A DNA stretch of 57,809 nt from Rhodospirillales bacterium (GTDB lineage Bacteria; Pseudomonadota; Alphaproteobacteria; Micavibrionales; Micavibrionaceae): positions 1-57,809 of the forward strand of contig JACKIP010000010.1 in the NCBI GenBank assembly GCA_020638395.1, written 5' to 3'. Position numbers and translations under genes: made by a program. Shown piece after piece: positions 7,843 through 16,383 of the stretch. The notes under the pieces were generated by a model, which ran no database searches, was not told where the DNA came from, and saw only the letters and a program-made list of their open reading frames with translations. The first letter of the stretch is position 1, and the number at the start of each line of letters is the position of its first letter.

Positions 7843-8975
7843 TTTCTTTTCAGAAGCTCTTCATAAACATCCAGCGTCCGCTCCAGCATCAGCTCTTTTG
7901 AAAAGTTCTGCGCCGCATTACTCATCCCGCGGGTCGCCATAAGAGCGCGGTCCTGTTGGGACATTTTTAGCACATGATTCAGCGCAGATGCCAATTCTTC
8001 AACATTTCCGGGCGGAACAAGGAACCCGGTCTCTCCGGGAATGACGGTTTCTCGCGCACCGCCGTGGTCGGTCGCAATCACGGGGCAGCCCATCGCCTGT
8101 GCCTCCACCGGAATACGCCCGAATCCTTCCGGATCAATCGAGGCAGAAACGACAATATCTGCCATCATATAAGCCGTCGGCATATCATCACAGTGATCGA
8201 CCACCCGCACCCGGTCCCCCAGATTTTTTTCCTGAATCAAGGTTTCCAGCTCGCGGCGGTACTCGGTGCGCCCCTGATCTGCGCCGATAATGACGCAATA
8301 GATCTCTTTATCCTCTACTTTGGTCATGGCTTCAATCAGGATATGATGCCCTTTCCAGCGGGTCAGGCGTCCGGGCATCAGGATAATCCGCGCCCCTTCC
8401 GGAATGCGCCAGCCCTTCAGAAGGTCAACCATTTTCTGCGGGCCCAGCATTTTGGGATGAAACTTATCCAGCGGAATGCCGCGGGGAATAATCCGTAGAC
8501 GATCCTCCCCCACGCCATAATTGGTCCGCAGATATTCTGCAACATAGTGAGAAATCGCGATGACCCGTTCCCCGCGCGCCATGACACTATTATAGCGCCG
8601 CTTCCATTCCCCTTTAAAATTATAGGGCGCATGACAGGTTGTGATAAAGTGCGCCGCTGTTTTTTTGCAGGCCCGCTCGCAGCTCCAGGCCGGGGCGCGA
8701 CTGCGGGCATGGACGATATCGACCTGTTCGGCTTTGATGATTTTAGCCAGAGTTTTGGCATTTTTCAGAATGGTAAAAGGATTCTTGGAATGGACCGGCA
8801 AAGAAATATGCTCCGCCCCGCACCGTGCCAGCTCATGCACCCGGTGCCCGCCATGAGACACCACCAGCGCCCGTGCGCCGCTTTTGACCAGAACACCTGC
8901 CACATCAATGCACCCCTGTTCGGCCCCCCCGGCGCCCAATTCGGGAATAACCTGCATAATGACCGGTTGTTTCAT
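7839..8975 (-). CDS. GT4-family glycosyltransferase
   Basis: A group-1 (GT-B fold) sugar transferase of 378 aa. The N-terminal acceptor domain has the Gly-rich start ELGAGGAEQG. The C-terminal donor-binding domain has LMPGRLTRWKGHH and the EX7E-like motif in PEGFGRIPVEAQAMGCPVIA, followed by GGARETVIPGETGFLVPPG. Such enzymes use nucleotide-sugars to build LPS core, O-antigen or exopolysaccharide. No other envelope-sugar gene adjoins it, so the product is not inferred. It runs with a four-base overlap into the M48 protease. Confidence 0.9.
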   Translation of the reverse strand: MKQPVIMQVIPELGAGGAEQGCIDVAGVLVKSGARALVVSHGGHRVHELARCGAEHISLPVHSKNPFTILKNAKTLAKIIKAEQVDIVHARSRAPAWSCERACKKTAAHFITTCHAPYNFKGEWKRRYNSVMARGERVIAISHYVAEYLRTNYGVGEDRLRIIPRGIPLDKFHPKMLGPQKMVDLLKGWRIPEGARIILMPGRLTRWKGHHILIEAMTKVEDKEIYCVIIGADQGRTEYRRELETLIQEKNLGDRVRVVDHCDDMPTAYMMADIVVSASIDPEGFGRIPVEAQAMGCPVIATDHGGARETVIPGETGFLVPPGNVEELASALNHVLKMSQQDRALMATRGMSNAAQNFSKELMLERTLDVYEELLKRK

Positions 8976-9001
8976 ATGTCTGGAATCCGTTCTGGCAGGG
9001 G

Positions 9002-9391
9002 TTATTTGCGTTTGTACTTAAACTGACTCTGTGCCCCGCGGTCCCGCCCCAACCCTCTGGCTCCTTGTGACTTCTGGCCCTTGAATTTTTTTCCGCCGGT
9101 GCTTTTCAAGCCTTTGAAAAGCAGGATAACCAGCGTTATCAGGCTGCTCAGAATCAGGGCCACCAGAACGGACGGCATCGACAGGATCGGCACAAAGTAT
9201 TGCCCCCACTTTTCTTCCCCGACTTCCTTGAACAGCGCGTCATGGCTTTCCGGATGATAGGTCGTCCAGAGCCAGCCCAGATCGCTCAGATACACGCCTT
9301 CATCCTGATGCTCGTAATAATACCAAGCATCATGTCCGAGGGTAATCAGAGCAGGAAGCAAAAACAAAAAAACAGCAGTCGATTTACTCAT
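9002..9391 (-). CDS. Small membrane protein with basic tail, unknown function
   Basis: A 129-aa product with an N-terminal hydrophobic segment (about 5-20) that could be a signal anchor. A soluble, Trp/Tyr/acidic stretch (25-75) follows, then a second helix (about 78-95) and a strongly basic, Gly/Lys/Arg-rich tail ending FKYKRK. The tail should be cytoplasmic or bind nucleic acid or phospholipid. I do not recognise a family. It lies 26 bases upstream of the GT4 gene on the same strand and may head that operon. Confidence 0.7.
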   Translation of the reverse strand: MSKSTAVFLFLLPALITLGHDAWYYYEHQDEGVYLSDLGWLWTTYHPESHDALFKEVGEEKWGQYFVPILSMPSVLVALILSSLITLVILLFKGLKSTGGKKFKGQKSQGARGLGRDRGAQSQFKYKRK

Positions 9392-9487
9392 GGTACGGGC
9401 CTAATTTTTGATGACTTTAGCAGGGAAAATCTAATCCGCCAATATTATTTGTCACATCTATGTGTTTTATCAGGAAAAAAAGAAGAC

Positions 9488-9516
9488 TTGCGCTTTTTAT
9501 GAACACTTTGTATGGT
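9488..9516 (+). promoter_or_regulatory. Likely tRNA-Ser promoter
   Basis: TTGCGC (9488-9493), a 17-base spacer and TATGGT (9511-9516) stand 17 bases before the mature tRNA 5' end. Confidence 0.45.
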
Positions 9517-9533
9517 CTGTTCTGATTTTGCAA

Positions 9534-9624
9534 GGTGACGTGGCCGAGTGGTCGAAGGCGCACGCCTGGAAAGTGTGTATACGCCAAAAGCGTATCGTGG
9601 GTTCGAATCCCACCGTCACCGCCA
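9534..9624 (+). tRNA. tRNA-Ser (GGA)
   Basis: The cloverleaf can be folded by eye. Acceptor GGTGACG (9534-9540) pairs with CGTCACC (9614-9620), and the discriminator G and CCA (9621-9624) are encoded. The D arm is 9543-9559, the anticodon stem CACGC/GTGTG with loop CTGGAAA, and the anticodon GGA is at 9568-9570. The long class II variable arm has six base pairs (9579-9584 with 9590-9595), and the T arm is GTGGG-TTCGAAT-CCCAC. It reads UCC and UCU serine codons. Confidence 0.97.
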
Positions 9625-9690
9625 TTTTATGGTTTTTTATCACTCTCTGATATCTCATATTTCTGACATATACATCTGAAAACAAAAAAC

Positions 9691-9724
9691 AAATCCCCGT
9701 CAGGCCGGAGCGCGACGGGGATTT
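9691..9724 (-). terminator. Terminator of the actP operon
   Basis: An 11-bp stem, AAATCCCCGTC with GACGGGGATTT, lies between the tRNA-Ser gene and the actP stop. On the minus strand it is followed by a mixed T-rich stretch. Confidence 0.75.
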
Positions 9725-9741
9725 CTTGTAAGATTTAATTC

Positions 9742-11319
9742 CTAATGTCCGGACGCAGTTTCCGCACCGACACCGGTTTGTCCGCGCACATATTGGAGAG
9801 TAAAGGCTTCCCGCTCTTTTTTGGCGCTGTCCGATTTATCGGTAACCGAGAAGAACCACGTTCCGATAAAGGCCACGCTCATGGAAAACAGTGCCGGATA
9901 TTTATACGGGAAAATCGCCTCCGGATATCCGAGCACATCAACCCAGACTACCGGACTTAAGATCACCAGCACAACAGCGGTGAGCAGCCCCAGAGAGCCT
10001 CCGATAACCGCACCCCGGGTTGTCAGATTTTTCCAGTACATCGACAGGAACAGGATCGGGAAGTTGGCACTCGCGGCAATCGCAAAGGCCAGCCCGACCA
10101 TGAATGCCACGTTCTGTTTTTCGAACAGAATGCCCAGCAGGATGGCCATGATCCCCAAAACGATTGTCGCATAACGGGAGACTTTCATTTCGGTTTTTTC
10201 ATCGGCCTGCCCTTTTTTCAGGACGCTGGCATATAGATCATGGCTGATGGCAGAGGCTCCCGCCAGCGTTAGCCCTGAGACCACCGCCAGGATCGTGGCA
10301 AACGCCACGGCCGAGATAAAGCCGAGCATCATATCCCCACCCAGAGCGCTGGAGAGATGAATTGCCGCCATATTGGTCCCGCCATTCAGCTTGCCATCCG
10401 CATCCAGAAACTCCGGATTGGAGAGAAGCAGGGCAATCGCGCCAAATCCGATGATAAAGGTCAGGATATAGAAGTATCCAATAAAACCGGTGGCGTAAAA
10501 GACCGAGCGATGAGCCTGCTTGGCATCCGGAACGGTAAAGAACCGCATCAGGATGTGCGGCAGCCCGGCCGTCCCGAACATCAGAGCCAGCCCCAGCGAA
10601 ATCGCCGACACCGGGTCAGAGACCAGCCCTCCGGGAGCCATAATCGCTTCACCGTGTGCGTGAATGTTCACGGCCGCATCAAATAAAGACTCGATGCTGA
10701 AGTTAAAGTGCGCCAAAACCAGCAAAGCCAGAAGCGTTGCGCCGAAAAGCAGCAAACAGGCCTTGATGATCTGCACCCAGGTTGTGGCAATCATACCGCC
10801 AAAGGTTACATAAACCATCATCAAGATCCCAACACTGACCACCGCATAGGTGTAGTCCAGCCCGAACAGAACTTTAATCAATTGCCCGGAACCAACCATC
10901 TGAGCAATCAGATAAAGGGCAACCGTTGCCAAAGTTCCCAATGCCGCCAGAATGCGCGTCGGTTTTTGCCGCAATCGGTAAGACGCAACATCGGCAAAGG
11001 TGTGTTTTCCCAAATTTCGCAAAGGCTCGGCGATCAGCAACAGGATAATCGGCCATCCCACCAGAAATCCGATCGAATAGATCAAACCATCATAGCCAGC
11101 TGAAAACACCAGTCCGGAAATCCCCAAAAATGATGCCGCAGACATGTAATCCCCGGCAATTGCCAGGCCATTCTGGAAGCCCGTGATATTTCCTCCGGCC
11201 GAGTAGAAACTTTTGGTGCCAGTCATACGCTTGGCGGCCCACCAGGTAATCAAGAGTGTAAATGTGACAAATAAGCCAAACATCGACACGGCGGTTACGT
11301 TAAAATCTCCGGTCATCAT
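9742..11319 (-). CDS. actP: Cation/acetate symporter
   Basis: A sodium:solute symporter of the SSS family, 525 aa with about 13 helices. It takes up acetate and other short monocarboxylates with Na+. Typical ActP features are present: the start GLFVTFTLLITWWAAKR, FYSAGGNITGFQNGLAIAGD, YMSAASFLGISG, and the Gly-rich FGTAGLPHILMRFFTV. The upstream DUF485 gene overlaps by four bases, the conserved yjcH-actP arrangement. No acs gene adjoins it. A convincing orthologue by length, start and context. Confidence 0.94.
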   Translation of the reverse strand: MMTGDFNVTAVSMFGLFVTFTLLITWWAAKRMTGTKSFYSAGGNITGFQNGLAIAGDYMSAASFLGISGLVFSAGYDGLIYSIGFLVGWPIILLLIAEPLRNLGKHTFADVASYRLRQKPTRILAALGTLATVALYLIAQMVGSGQLIKVLFGLDYTYAVVSVGILMMVYVTFGGMIATTWVQIIKACLLLFGATLLALLVLAHFNFSIESLFDAAVNIHAHGEAIMAPGGLVSDPVSAISLGLALMFGTAGLPHILMRFFTVPDAKQAHRSVFYATGFIGYFYILTFIIGFGAIALLLSNPEFLDADGKLNGGTNMAAIHLSSALGGDMMLGFISAVAFATILAVVSGLTLAGASAISHDLYASVLKKGQADEKTEMKVSRYATIVLGIMAILLGILFEKQNVAFMVGLAFAIAASANFPILFLSMYWKNLTTRGAVIGGSLGLLTAVVLVILSPVVWVDVLGYPEAIFPYKYPALFSMSVAFIGTWFFSVTDKSDSAKKEREAFTLQYVRGQTGVGAETASGH

Positions 11320-11627
11320 AAATCTCCCGTCTTCTCAAGAAGTTTTTTCGTCAGCGGTTCCAGTTTGGTGTTAGCTTTATGCACATAAATTCCCGTCAGC
11401 AGAAAACTGAAGAAAATGAGCCCCAGCCCAATCACAATCCCGAAAGTGGTATGTCCCTCACCGATTTTGGCCGCAAAAAGCTCTGGTTTAAAGGCAATCA
11501 CCAGAATATAGGCGTAATAGACCAGCAGCATCAAAATGGCGAGGGGCCAGATAATCCGACGGCGAGTAGCCACAAGATCCCGATATTCCGAAAGATGTTG
11601 GAGTTCGTCCAGTTTTTTTTCAATCAT
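11316..11627 (-). CDS. DUF485 membrane protein (YjcH-like)
   Basis: A 103-aa inner-membrane protein with two helices (about 30-50 and 65-85) and the family pattern of a cytosolic N-terminus with HLSEYRDLVATRRR. DUF485 proteins are encoded with ActP and probably help assembly or regulation of the symporter. I chose ATG 11627 because AAGGAG sits seven bases before it; an ATG five codons upstream would itself contain that Shine-Dalgarno sequence. First gene of the DUF485-actP operon. Confidence 0.9.
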   Translation of the reverse strand: MIEKKLDELQHLSEYRDLVATRRRIIWPLAILMLLVYYAYILVIAFKPELFAAKIGEGHTTFGIVIGLGLIFFSFLLTGIYVHKANTKLEPLTKKLLEKTGDL

Positions 11628-11827
11628 AAAAGACTCCTTCATTTGTTAAGGATAAAAGACCTGATCCTATTTAAACTTTAACATAATGAAGCTTAAGATT
11701 ACGGAAATTTATGTGTTGCAACACACAATAATATGTTGATTCTATTTGTTTTTAATTAAAGCAATGGAATTTGCATACATTCTATAATATATTTTTTCAT
11801 TTCCATGAAGATAGATATTTGTATTAT

Positions 11828-11856
11828 TTGTTAAATAATGATATCTATACTATAAT
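11828..11856 (+). promoter_or_regulatory. Promoter of the HELGH-motif gene
   Basis: TTGTTA (11828-11833), a 17-base spacer and a perfect TATAAT (11851-11856) lie 55 bases upstream of the gene at 11912. The whole 11643-11900 gap is very AT-rich and otherwise shows nothing. Confidence 0.6.
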
Positions 11857-11911
11857 TATAGAAATAATATTTGCCGCTTGGCGCAAACAATAACGTATAG
11901 GGTTGAGTGTA

Positions 11912-13273
11912 ATGGGTAAGAATGAGCAAAATAGATCATTTTCTCAATTAGATCGTCCTCAAAGCTCTAAAGATTCTGTCGATTTGGTCGTCGGAGAACT
12001 GGGCAAGGGAAGCGCTGGATACACGAAGCAGGATCGTCTGGACTTCATAGGCAAGATGAACACACGACTTTTTGGAGATCCGGAAACAGGAGGGAAAGTC
12101 TATATTGCAGATCCAGACCTTCTGAAACCGGGAGCAAATCTTGAAGATCTTCAAGGCCAATTTCTTGTTAATATTGAAGATGAGTACGATCCTCTTTTCC
12201 CAGAAACAGTTGCAGAGATGAATTTTGCAGCATGGGAACACGCCATGCTGACTTATATGGCCGACCAGAATAGTCTTGGGACGAATGATCCAAGAGTTGT
12301 TGACCCTTGGATTGCGACTTCCGGCGCCGTCACTGTCGCTCCTGATTATAAGCGTGTAGGTTTTTCAGATCCTGGGTATGTGGCTCTGGTCAAGCCGGAT
12401 GATTGGGGTGAAACCTATCAGAGCACCTTTGGATTGAAAAAGGAAGGGCCGTTAGCTGTAGATTTGTCCAGAGCGAATATGGAAGGTGAGTTTTTTTATA
12501 AGGGGGGAATTTACCACGAACTGGGACATGCTCTTTTTCCTATCGCCGATGCAAAAAAAGCCTTGGCGGCGCAATTGGAAGACCCGGTTTTTATGGAACA
12601 TCCTGACTTAAAAGTTGCTTATATTAACAATTATGTGGAGCGTGTTGCCGATACCGTTGAGGCTCTGATGCATCTGGAGGATTCTTCTGAAACAGCCCCG
12701 CAAATTGCGGTTTTCAGTGATATCAGGGCGTACTCAACTTTCCATCGACAAAACAACCACCCGGCAGAAGAAGAACGGCACCCCCTGCGCCACAATACAT
12801 CAAATACGCTGAATATGCTTCTGGGAGATGCGCAAAGTTTAGGCAGTGAATTAAAAAACACCCCGCATGGCTTTGCTGATTTTCGGCGCATGGCACTATC
12901 ATATGCAAATAGAACGCATCCAAGTCCTCAGGAATTTTTAGAGCAAAGTCTGGCGCATGAGTCTTTACAACAAGATCGTGTACACCACGGGCATGAACAT
13001 GGGGACGAATCGTCTCCGGCAGGGGCAGAACGTGTTCTTCGCATAGATTCTGACACCATATCTATTCATGGAGCATTATCGCCAGAATCTTCCAGAGGGG
13101 GGCAGGCCGGATCGTCTCTTGTTTGCTCTTTTAAAGAGGCGATAGAAAGATTGACTGCAGAACATAATGCTCCGGGAGTCTATAATACTCCCGATTACAC
13201 TGAATTATGTTCCGGTCAGAATGGCCGGGGTCCCGATTCAACACCTCCCTCATCACAGTTCTCAGGGGTGTAA
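11912..13273 (+). CDS. Unrecognised protein with a zincin-like HELGH motif
   Basis: A 453-aa product I cannot assign. Around residue 202 it has IYHELGHALFP, a match to the HExxH zinc-protease motif. About 40 residues on, VERVADTVEALMHLE offers candidate Glu residues for a third ligand. There is no signal peptide. The C-terminal third is low-complexity and rich in Ser, Gly and His (VHHGHEHGDE near 365). ATG 11912 was preferred over TTG 11903 because AGGG lies nine bases before it. Codon use and its upstream region are more AT-rich than the neighbours, which fits recent acquisition. It stands alone with its own promoter. It could be an effector or a toxin-type peptidase, but that is speculation. 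Confidence 0.7.
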   Translation: MGKNEQNRSFSQLDRPQSSKDSVDLVVGELGKGSAGYTKQDRLDFIGKMNTRLFGDPETGGKVYIADPDLLKPGANLEDLQGQFLVNIEDEYDPLFPETVAEMNFAAWEHAMLTYMADQNSLGTNDPRVVDPWIATSGAVTVAPDYKRVGFSDPGYVALVKPDDWGETYQSTFGLKKEGPLAVDLSRANMEGEFFYKGGIYHELGHALFPIADAKKALAAQLEDPVFMEHPDLKVAYINNYVERVADTVEALMHLEDSSETAPQIAVFSDIRAYSTFHRQNNHPAEEERHPLRHNTSNTLNMLLGDAQSLGSELKNTPHGFADFRRMALSYANRTHPSPQEFLEQSLAHESLQQDRVHHGHEHGDESSPAGAERVLRIDSDTISIHGALSPESSRGGQAGSSLVCSFKEAIERLTAEHNAPGVYNTPDYTELCSGQNGRGPDSTPPSSQFSGV

Positions 13274-13351
13274 TGACCGGCGGTTAGAGGAGAGGGGGTA
13301 ACCGGCGTCTCCTCAAGAGGGGATCATGTTCCGTCTATGTGGCAGTTTGGT

Positions 13352-13386
13352 TTAAAAAAAGAAAAAGCCACCGCATCACGGTGACT
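13352..13386 (-). terminator. Terminator after the conserved hypothetical
   Basis: On the minus strand CACCG-tgatg-CGGTG is followed by GGCTTTTTC and seven more T. It serves the gene ending at 13427. Confidence 0.75.
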
Positions 13387-13426
13387 CTTCGGAGGTTCGG
13401 AGCGCTTTCTTACCTAAACCGCAGGT

Positions 13427-14047
13427 TTAATCAACCGGCTGGTCAACGCGCACCGGAATATCCGGCAGGACAGGCTCATCATCCAGCATCTGGATCATTC
13501 CAGTCGGTTCAATCGAAAAGTTGGCGATGAACAGAGCATTGGAATAGAACACAATCGCATCACAGCGGAAATTGCCTTTTTCATCCCTGCCCTCGTAGGA
13601 AGCGGGACGCAGGACATTTTCAAACGCATTGCGGGTCGCCTGATCCATTTCCGGCAAAAGCGGATCATTGATATCTTCGGAGATCAGGAACGGACCTTCT
13701 TCACCGCGCACGAAGAAACAGAAAAAGCGCAGGTATTCCAAAACATTTTCTTCGGTCACATTAATAAAGCCCTTGGCGTTGACTTCGTGAATTGGCGGAG
13801 ACGTTCCATTCAGGCGGTACAGATTGCCTTGCTCGGTCAGGTAATAAATCCGCAGCTTTTTATTCGGCCACAAAGAGTCAACCACCCGGATCATCGCCAG
13901 ACCATTATAAAACGGCAGGCTGCGCCAGTGGACCTGTGTTGTCTGCGGAGACACCTTGTGTTTTCCGCCAATCGGATTGATCTGATCGAGGAATCCGGCC
14001 TTTTCTTCGCCCTCTACAGCATTCCAGTTTGCTTCATCTTGATACAT
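13427..14047 (-). CDS. Conserved hypothetical protein
   Basis: A 206-aa soluble protein with no signal peptide or helices in the membrane. The composition is balanced and the codon use is host-like, so it is a real gene. Segments such as LPFYNGLAMIRVVDSLWP and FCFFVRGEEGPFLI look like a compact alpha/beta domain, and a Pro/Asp-rich tail closes it. I do not recognise the family. A promoter-like TTGCTT-18-GATAAT lies upstream on the minus strand, divergent from rpmH, and an intrinsic terminator follows. Confidence 0.75.
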   Translation of the reverse strand: MYQDEANWNAVEGEEKAGFLDQINPIGGKHKVSPQTTQVHWRSLPFYNGLAMIRVVDSLWPNKKLRIYYLTEQGNLYRLNGTSPPIHEVNAKGFINVTEENVLEYLRFFCFFVRGEEGPFLISEDINDPLLPEMDQATRNAFENVLRPASYEGRDEKGNFRCDAIVFYSNALFIANFSIEPTGMIQMLDDEPVLPDIPVRVDQPVD

Positions 14048-14177
14048 TTACTTATCCCGTTTTTAAAAATTATCTGACTACCATAATTTCTTAAGCAAGA
14101 AATCGCAAGCCTGTTCTTGACATCTATACCAAAAATCCTTTAAAAGGGGTGCAGAATTCAAATTTGGAGAAAAAATT

Positions 14178-14312
14178 ATGAAACGTACTTTCCAGCCCAG
14201 CCGTCTTGTTCGCGCGCGTCGTCATGGCTTCCGGTCGCGTATGGCCACTAAAAACGGACGGGCTGTCCTTGCCCGCCGCCGGGCCGTTGGACGCAAACGT
14301 CTGAGTGCGTAG
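14178..14312 (+). CDS. rpmH: 50S ribosomal protein L34
   Basis: A 44-aa basic protein of the large ribosomal subunit. It shows the invariant MKRTFQPS start, ARRHGFRSRMATKNGR and ARRRAVGRKRLSA end. GGAGAAAAAATT precedes the ATG. It sits directly upstream of rnpA, the universal rpmH-rnpA arrangement. The usual neighbours yidD and yidC are absent here. Confidence 0.98.
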   Translation: MKRTFQPSRLVRARRHGFRSRMATKNGRAVLARRRAVGRKRLSA

Positions 14313-14323
14313 TGCAAATAATC

Positions 14324-14339
14324 AGGAGTGCAGACTCCT
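14324..14339 (+). promoter_or_regulatory. Hairpin sequestering the rnpA ribosome-binding site
   Basis: AGGAGT-GCAG-ACTCCT is a perfect 6-bp stem with a four-base loop immediately before the ATG. It locks up the only good Shine-Dalgarno sequence (AGGAG), suggesting low or regulated translation of the RNase P protein relative to L34. Confidence 0.6.
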
Positions 14340-14696
14340 ATGCACACGCCTTCTAATCAGTCACATTTATTAGGCCGCCTCAAACAGCGGCCTGAATTTT
14401 TGCGCGTGGCGCAGGAGCAGCGCAGGTGGACCGCCACAGGACTGAGCGTTCAGATTGCCCCAAATGCACGCGATACCTCCCGTTTTGGCCTTACCATCAC
14501 GAAAAAGATCTATAAAGAAGCCGTCAAACGCAACCGGATTCGCCGTCGTTTGCGCGCTCTTGCCTATGAGGTTCTTTCTGAATTTTTGCCACAGGGCTAT
14601 GACATCGTCCTGATCGGACGGGCGGAAACGCTGGAGCGCCCCTATGACGACCTGAAAAAGGATTTGCTCTGGTGCCTGAAACGGCTCGGCGTTTGA
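14340..14696 (+). CDS. rnpA: Ribonuclease P protein component
   Basis: The basic protein cofactor of RNase P, needed for 5' maturation of tRNAs. The 118-aa product carries FGLTITKKIYKEAVKRNRIRRRLR, the family's RNR signature helix (KRNRIRRR), and the C-terminal YDIVLIGR. I chose ATG 14340; an in-frame GTG at 14328 overlaps the Shine-Dalgarno sequence and is unlikely. It follows rpmH by 27 bases. Confidence 0.95.
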   Translation: MHTPSNQSHLLGRLKQRPEFLRVAQEQRRWTATGLSVQIAPNARDTSRFGLTITKKIYKEAVKRNRIRRRLRALAYEVLSEFLPQGYDIVLIGRAETLERPYDDLKKDLLWCLKRLGV

Positions 14697-14729
14697 CACT
14701 CCGTGGTTCAAAAAACCATCACTTTTTTT

Positions 14730-14800
14730 TATAGGAATCTCTGCAAAAGTTTGTAATTTTACAAAACCGTCATTCTGAGCGCAGCGAAGAATCTTTTTTA
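14730..14800 (+). repeat. Dispersed repeat family B, full copy
   Basis: Begins TATAGG, contains CTCTGCAAAAGTTTGTAA, then CGTCATTCTGAGCG and GCGAAGAATC, and ends TTTTTTA. The reverse complement at 38676-38743 matches over nearly its whole length. TA dinucleotides bound it on both sides, as expected of a small IS630/mariner-type MITE. Confidence 0.75.
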
Positions 14801-14836
14801 TCACCAGGCTTACCACCCCTCAAAGCTTAATTTTTC

Positions 14837-14864
14837 GTCATTGCACGGACGGAGCCGTGTGAGG
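14837..14864 (+). repeat. Palindromic repeat family D
   Basis: An imperfect palindrome with CACGG and CCGTG arms after GTCATT. Related units lie at 48841, 51706, 51750 and 54601. Confidence 0.55.
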
Positions 14865-14898
14865 AAGGCACCGAGAAATGTCTTAAAATCAATGAATA

Positions 14899-16383
14899 TT
14901 ACTTTACCTTGTCCAGATAGCGCTGCCAGCCTTCATACAGGGTCTGGCTTTCTTCAAGGCTCATATGTGGGGCAAATGTGCGGTCCGGCCGCCAGGCCCG
15001 GGAGATATCCTCCAGACTATCATAAATCCCCACCTGCAGACCCGCAAGAAAGGCCGCCCCCAGAGCCGTCGTCTCAGTGACCTGCGGCAGATCGATCTGC
15101 ACCCGCAGAATATCTGCCAGAAACTGACACACAAAGCGGTTGGCGACCAACCCGCCATCGACCCGCAGCCGGTCCGCTTTGATCCCGGAATCGTTCTCCA
15201 TAGCCGCCAGCAGATCCATGGTCTGATAGGCTTGTGCCTCCAGCGCGGCGCGGGCAATATGAGCCTTGTTTGCACCACGGGTCAACCCCAGAATAGCAGC
15301 ACGTGCCTCCGGCTGCCAGTGCGGCGCGCCCAGCCCAGTAAAGGCGGGAATGAGATACACTCCGTTATTATCCGGAACAGAGGTTGCCAGCGCTTCGGAG
15401 TCCGAGGCTTTCTGGATCATCTGCAGTTCATCGCGCAGCCATTGCAAAACGGCCCCAGCCATAAAGATGGAACCTTCGATGGCATAAGTCACCTCGCCGC
15501 CGAAACGGTATGCCGGAGTGGTCAAAAGGCGGTTCCGGCTCTGGACAAAGTCAGGTCCGATATTCATCAGCGCAAAACACCCCGTACCATAGGTTGACTT
15601 CATCATGCCGCGCTGGAAACATCCTTGACCGATCAACGCGGCCTGTTGATCTCCAGCCATGCCGGCAACCGGCAGAGCCGTTCCGAACAGGTCGGGGTGC
15701 GTTGTGCCAAAAGAGGCCGCATTATCCATGACCTGCGGCAGGATCTCTTTGGGAATTCCGTACAAAGCCAGAAGATCGTCATCCCATGACTGGGTCACGA
15801 TATTAAACAGACCGGTGCGGGCCGCATTGGTCGCATCGGTGGCATGCACCGCACCGCCGGTCAATTTCCACAGCAAATACGATTCAACCGTGCCGAAGGC
15901 CAGCGCGCCCTGAGCCGCACAGGTCGCGGCATTAGGAATATTATCCAAGGCCCATTTGATCTTCGTACAGGAAAAATACGGGTCAATCAGCAGGCCCGTT
16001 TTGGCGGACACCATGTCCTCCAGACCTTGCGCCTTGAGCGACTGACAATATTTTGCGGTGCGCCGGTCCTGCCAGACAATGGCGCGACAAACCGGGTCTC
16101 CCGTGCGCCGGTCCCACAAAATAACGGTTTCCCGCTGATTGGTAATTCCGATGGCGGCAATGTTTTGCGCCCCGCCGGCCTGCCGGATTACATCCCGCGT
16201 CACCGACAGGGTATCCTGCCAGATATCATTGGCATCCTGCTCGACCCATCCGGCTTCCGGATAATGCTGGGTCAGTTCTTTTTGCGCCACATGCCGGGGC
16301 AGGCCGTCTTTAGAGAAGGCAATGGCGCGGCTGCTGGTGGTGCCCTGATCGATTGCCAGTAGCAAAGGGTCATCAGTTCTCAT
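14899..16383 (-). CDS. glpK: Glycerol kinase
   Basis: Phosphorylates glycerol to sn-glycerol-3-phosphate with ATP. The 494-aa protein shows the FGGY-kinase phosphate-1 loop LLAIDQGTTSSRAIAF, the phosphate-2 region GTGCFALMN, and the adenosine motif LRVDGGLVANRF. The length is right for GlpK (about 495-500). It overlaps the end of glpD by 11 bases, so it is the second gene of a glpD-glpK pair that feeds glycerol into triose phosphates. No glpF or glpR is seen in the window. Confidence 0.96.
   Translation of the reverse strand: MRTDDPLLLAIDQGTTSSRAIAFSKDGLPRHVAQKELTQHYPEAGWVEQDANDIWQDTLSVTRDVIRQAGGAQNIAAIGITNQRETVILWDRRTGDPVCRAIVWQDRRTAKYCQSLKAQGLEDMVSAKTGLLIDPYFSCTKIKWALDNIPNAATCAAQGALAFGTVESYLLWKLTGGAVHATDATNAARTGLFNIVTQSWDDDLLALYGIPKEILPQVMDNAASFGTTHPDLFGTALPVAGMAGDQQAALIGQGCFQRGMMKSTYGTGCFALMNIGPDFVQSRNRLLTTPAYRFGGEVTYAIEGSIFMAGAVLQWLRDELQMIQKASDSEALATSVPDNNGVYLIPAFTGLGAPHWQPEARAAILGLTRGANKAHIARAALEAQAYQTMDLLAAMENDSGIKADRLRVDGGLVANRFVCQFLADILRVQIDLPQVTETTALGAAFLAGLQVGIYDSLEDISRAWRPDRTFAPHMSLEESQTLYEGWQRYLDKVK

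Noticed and set aside
9534..9624. tRNA-Ser as an integration (att) site for an island
   Set aside because: No integrase and no repeated tRNA 3' end was seen on either side; ordinary genes flank it.
14837..14864. Possible CRISPR or small-RNA unit in the repeat-rich gap after rnpA
   Set aside because: The repeats are single, palindromic and dispersed, with no regular spacers anywhere in the window.
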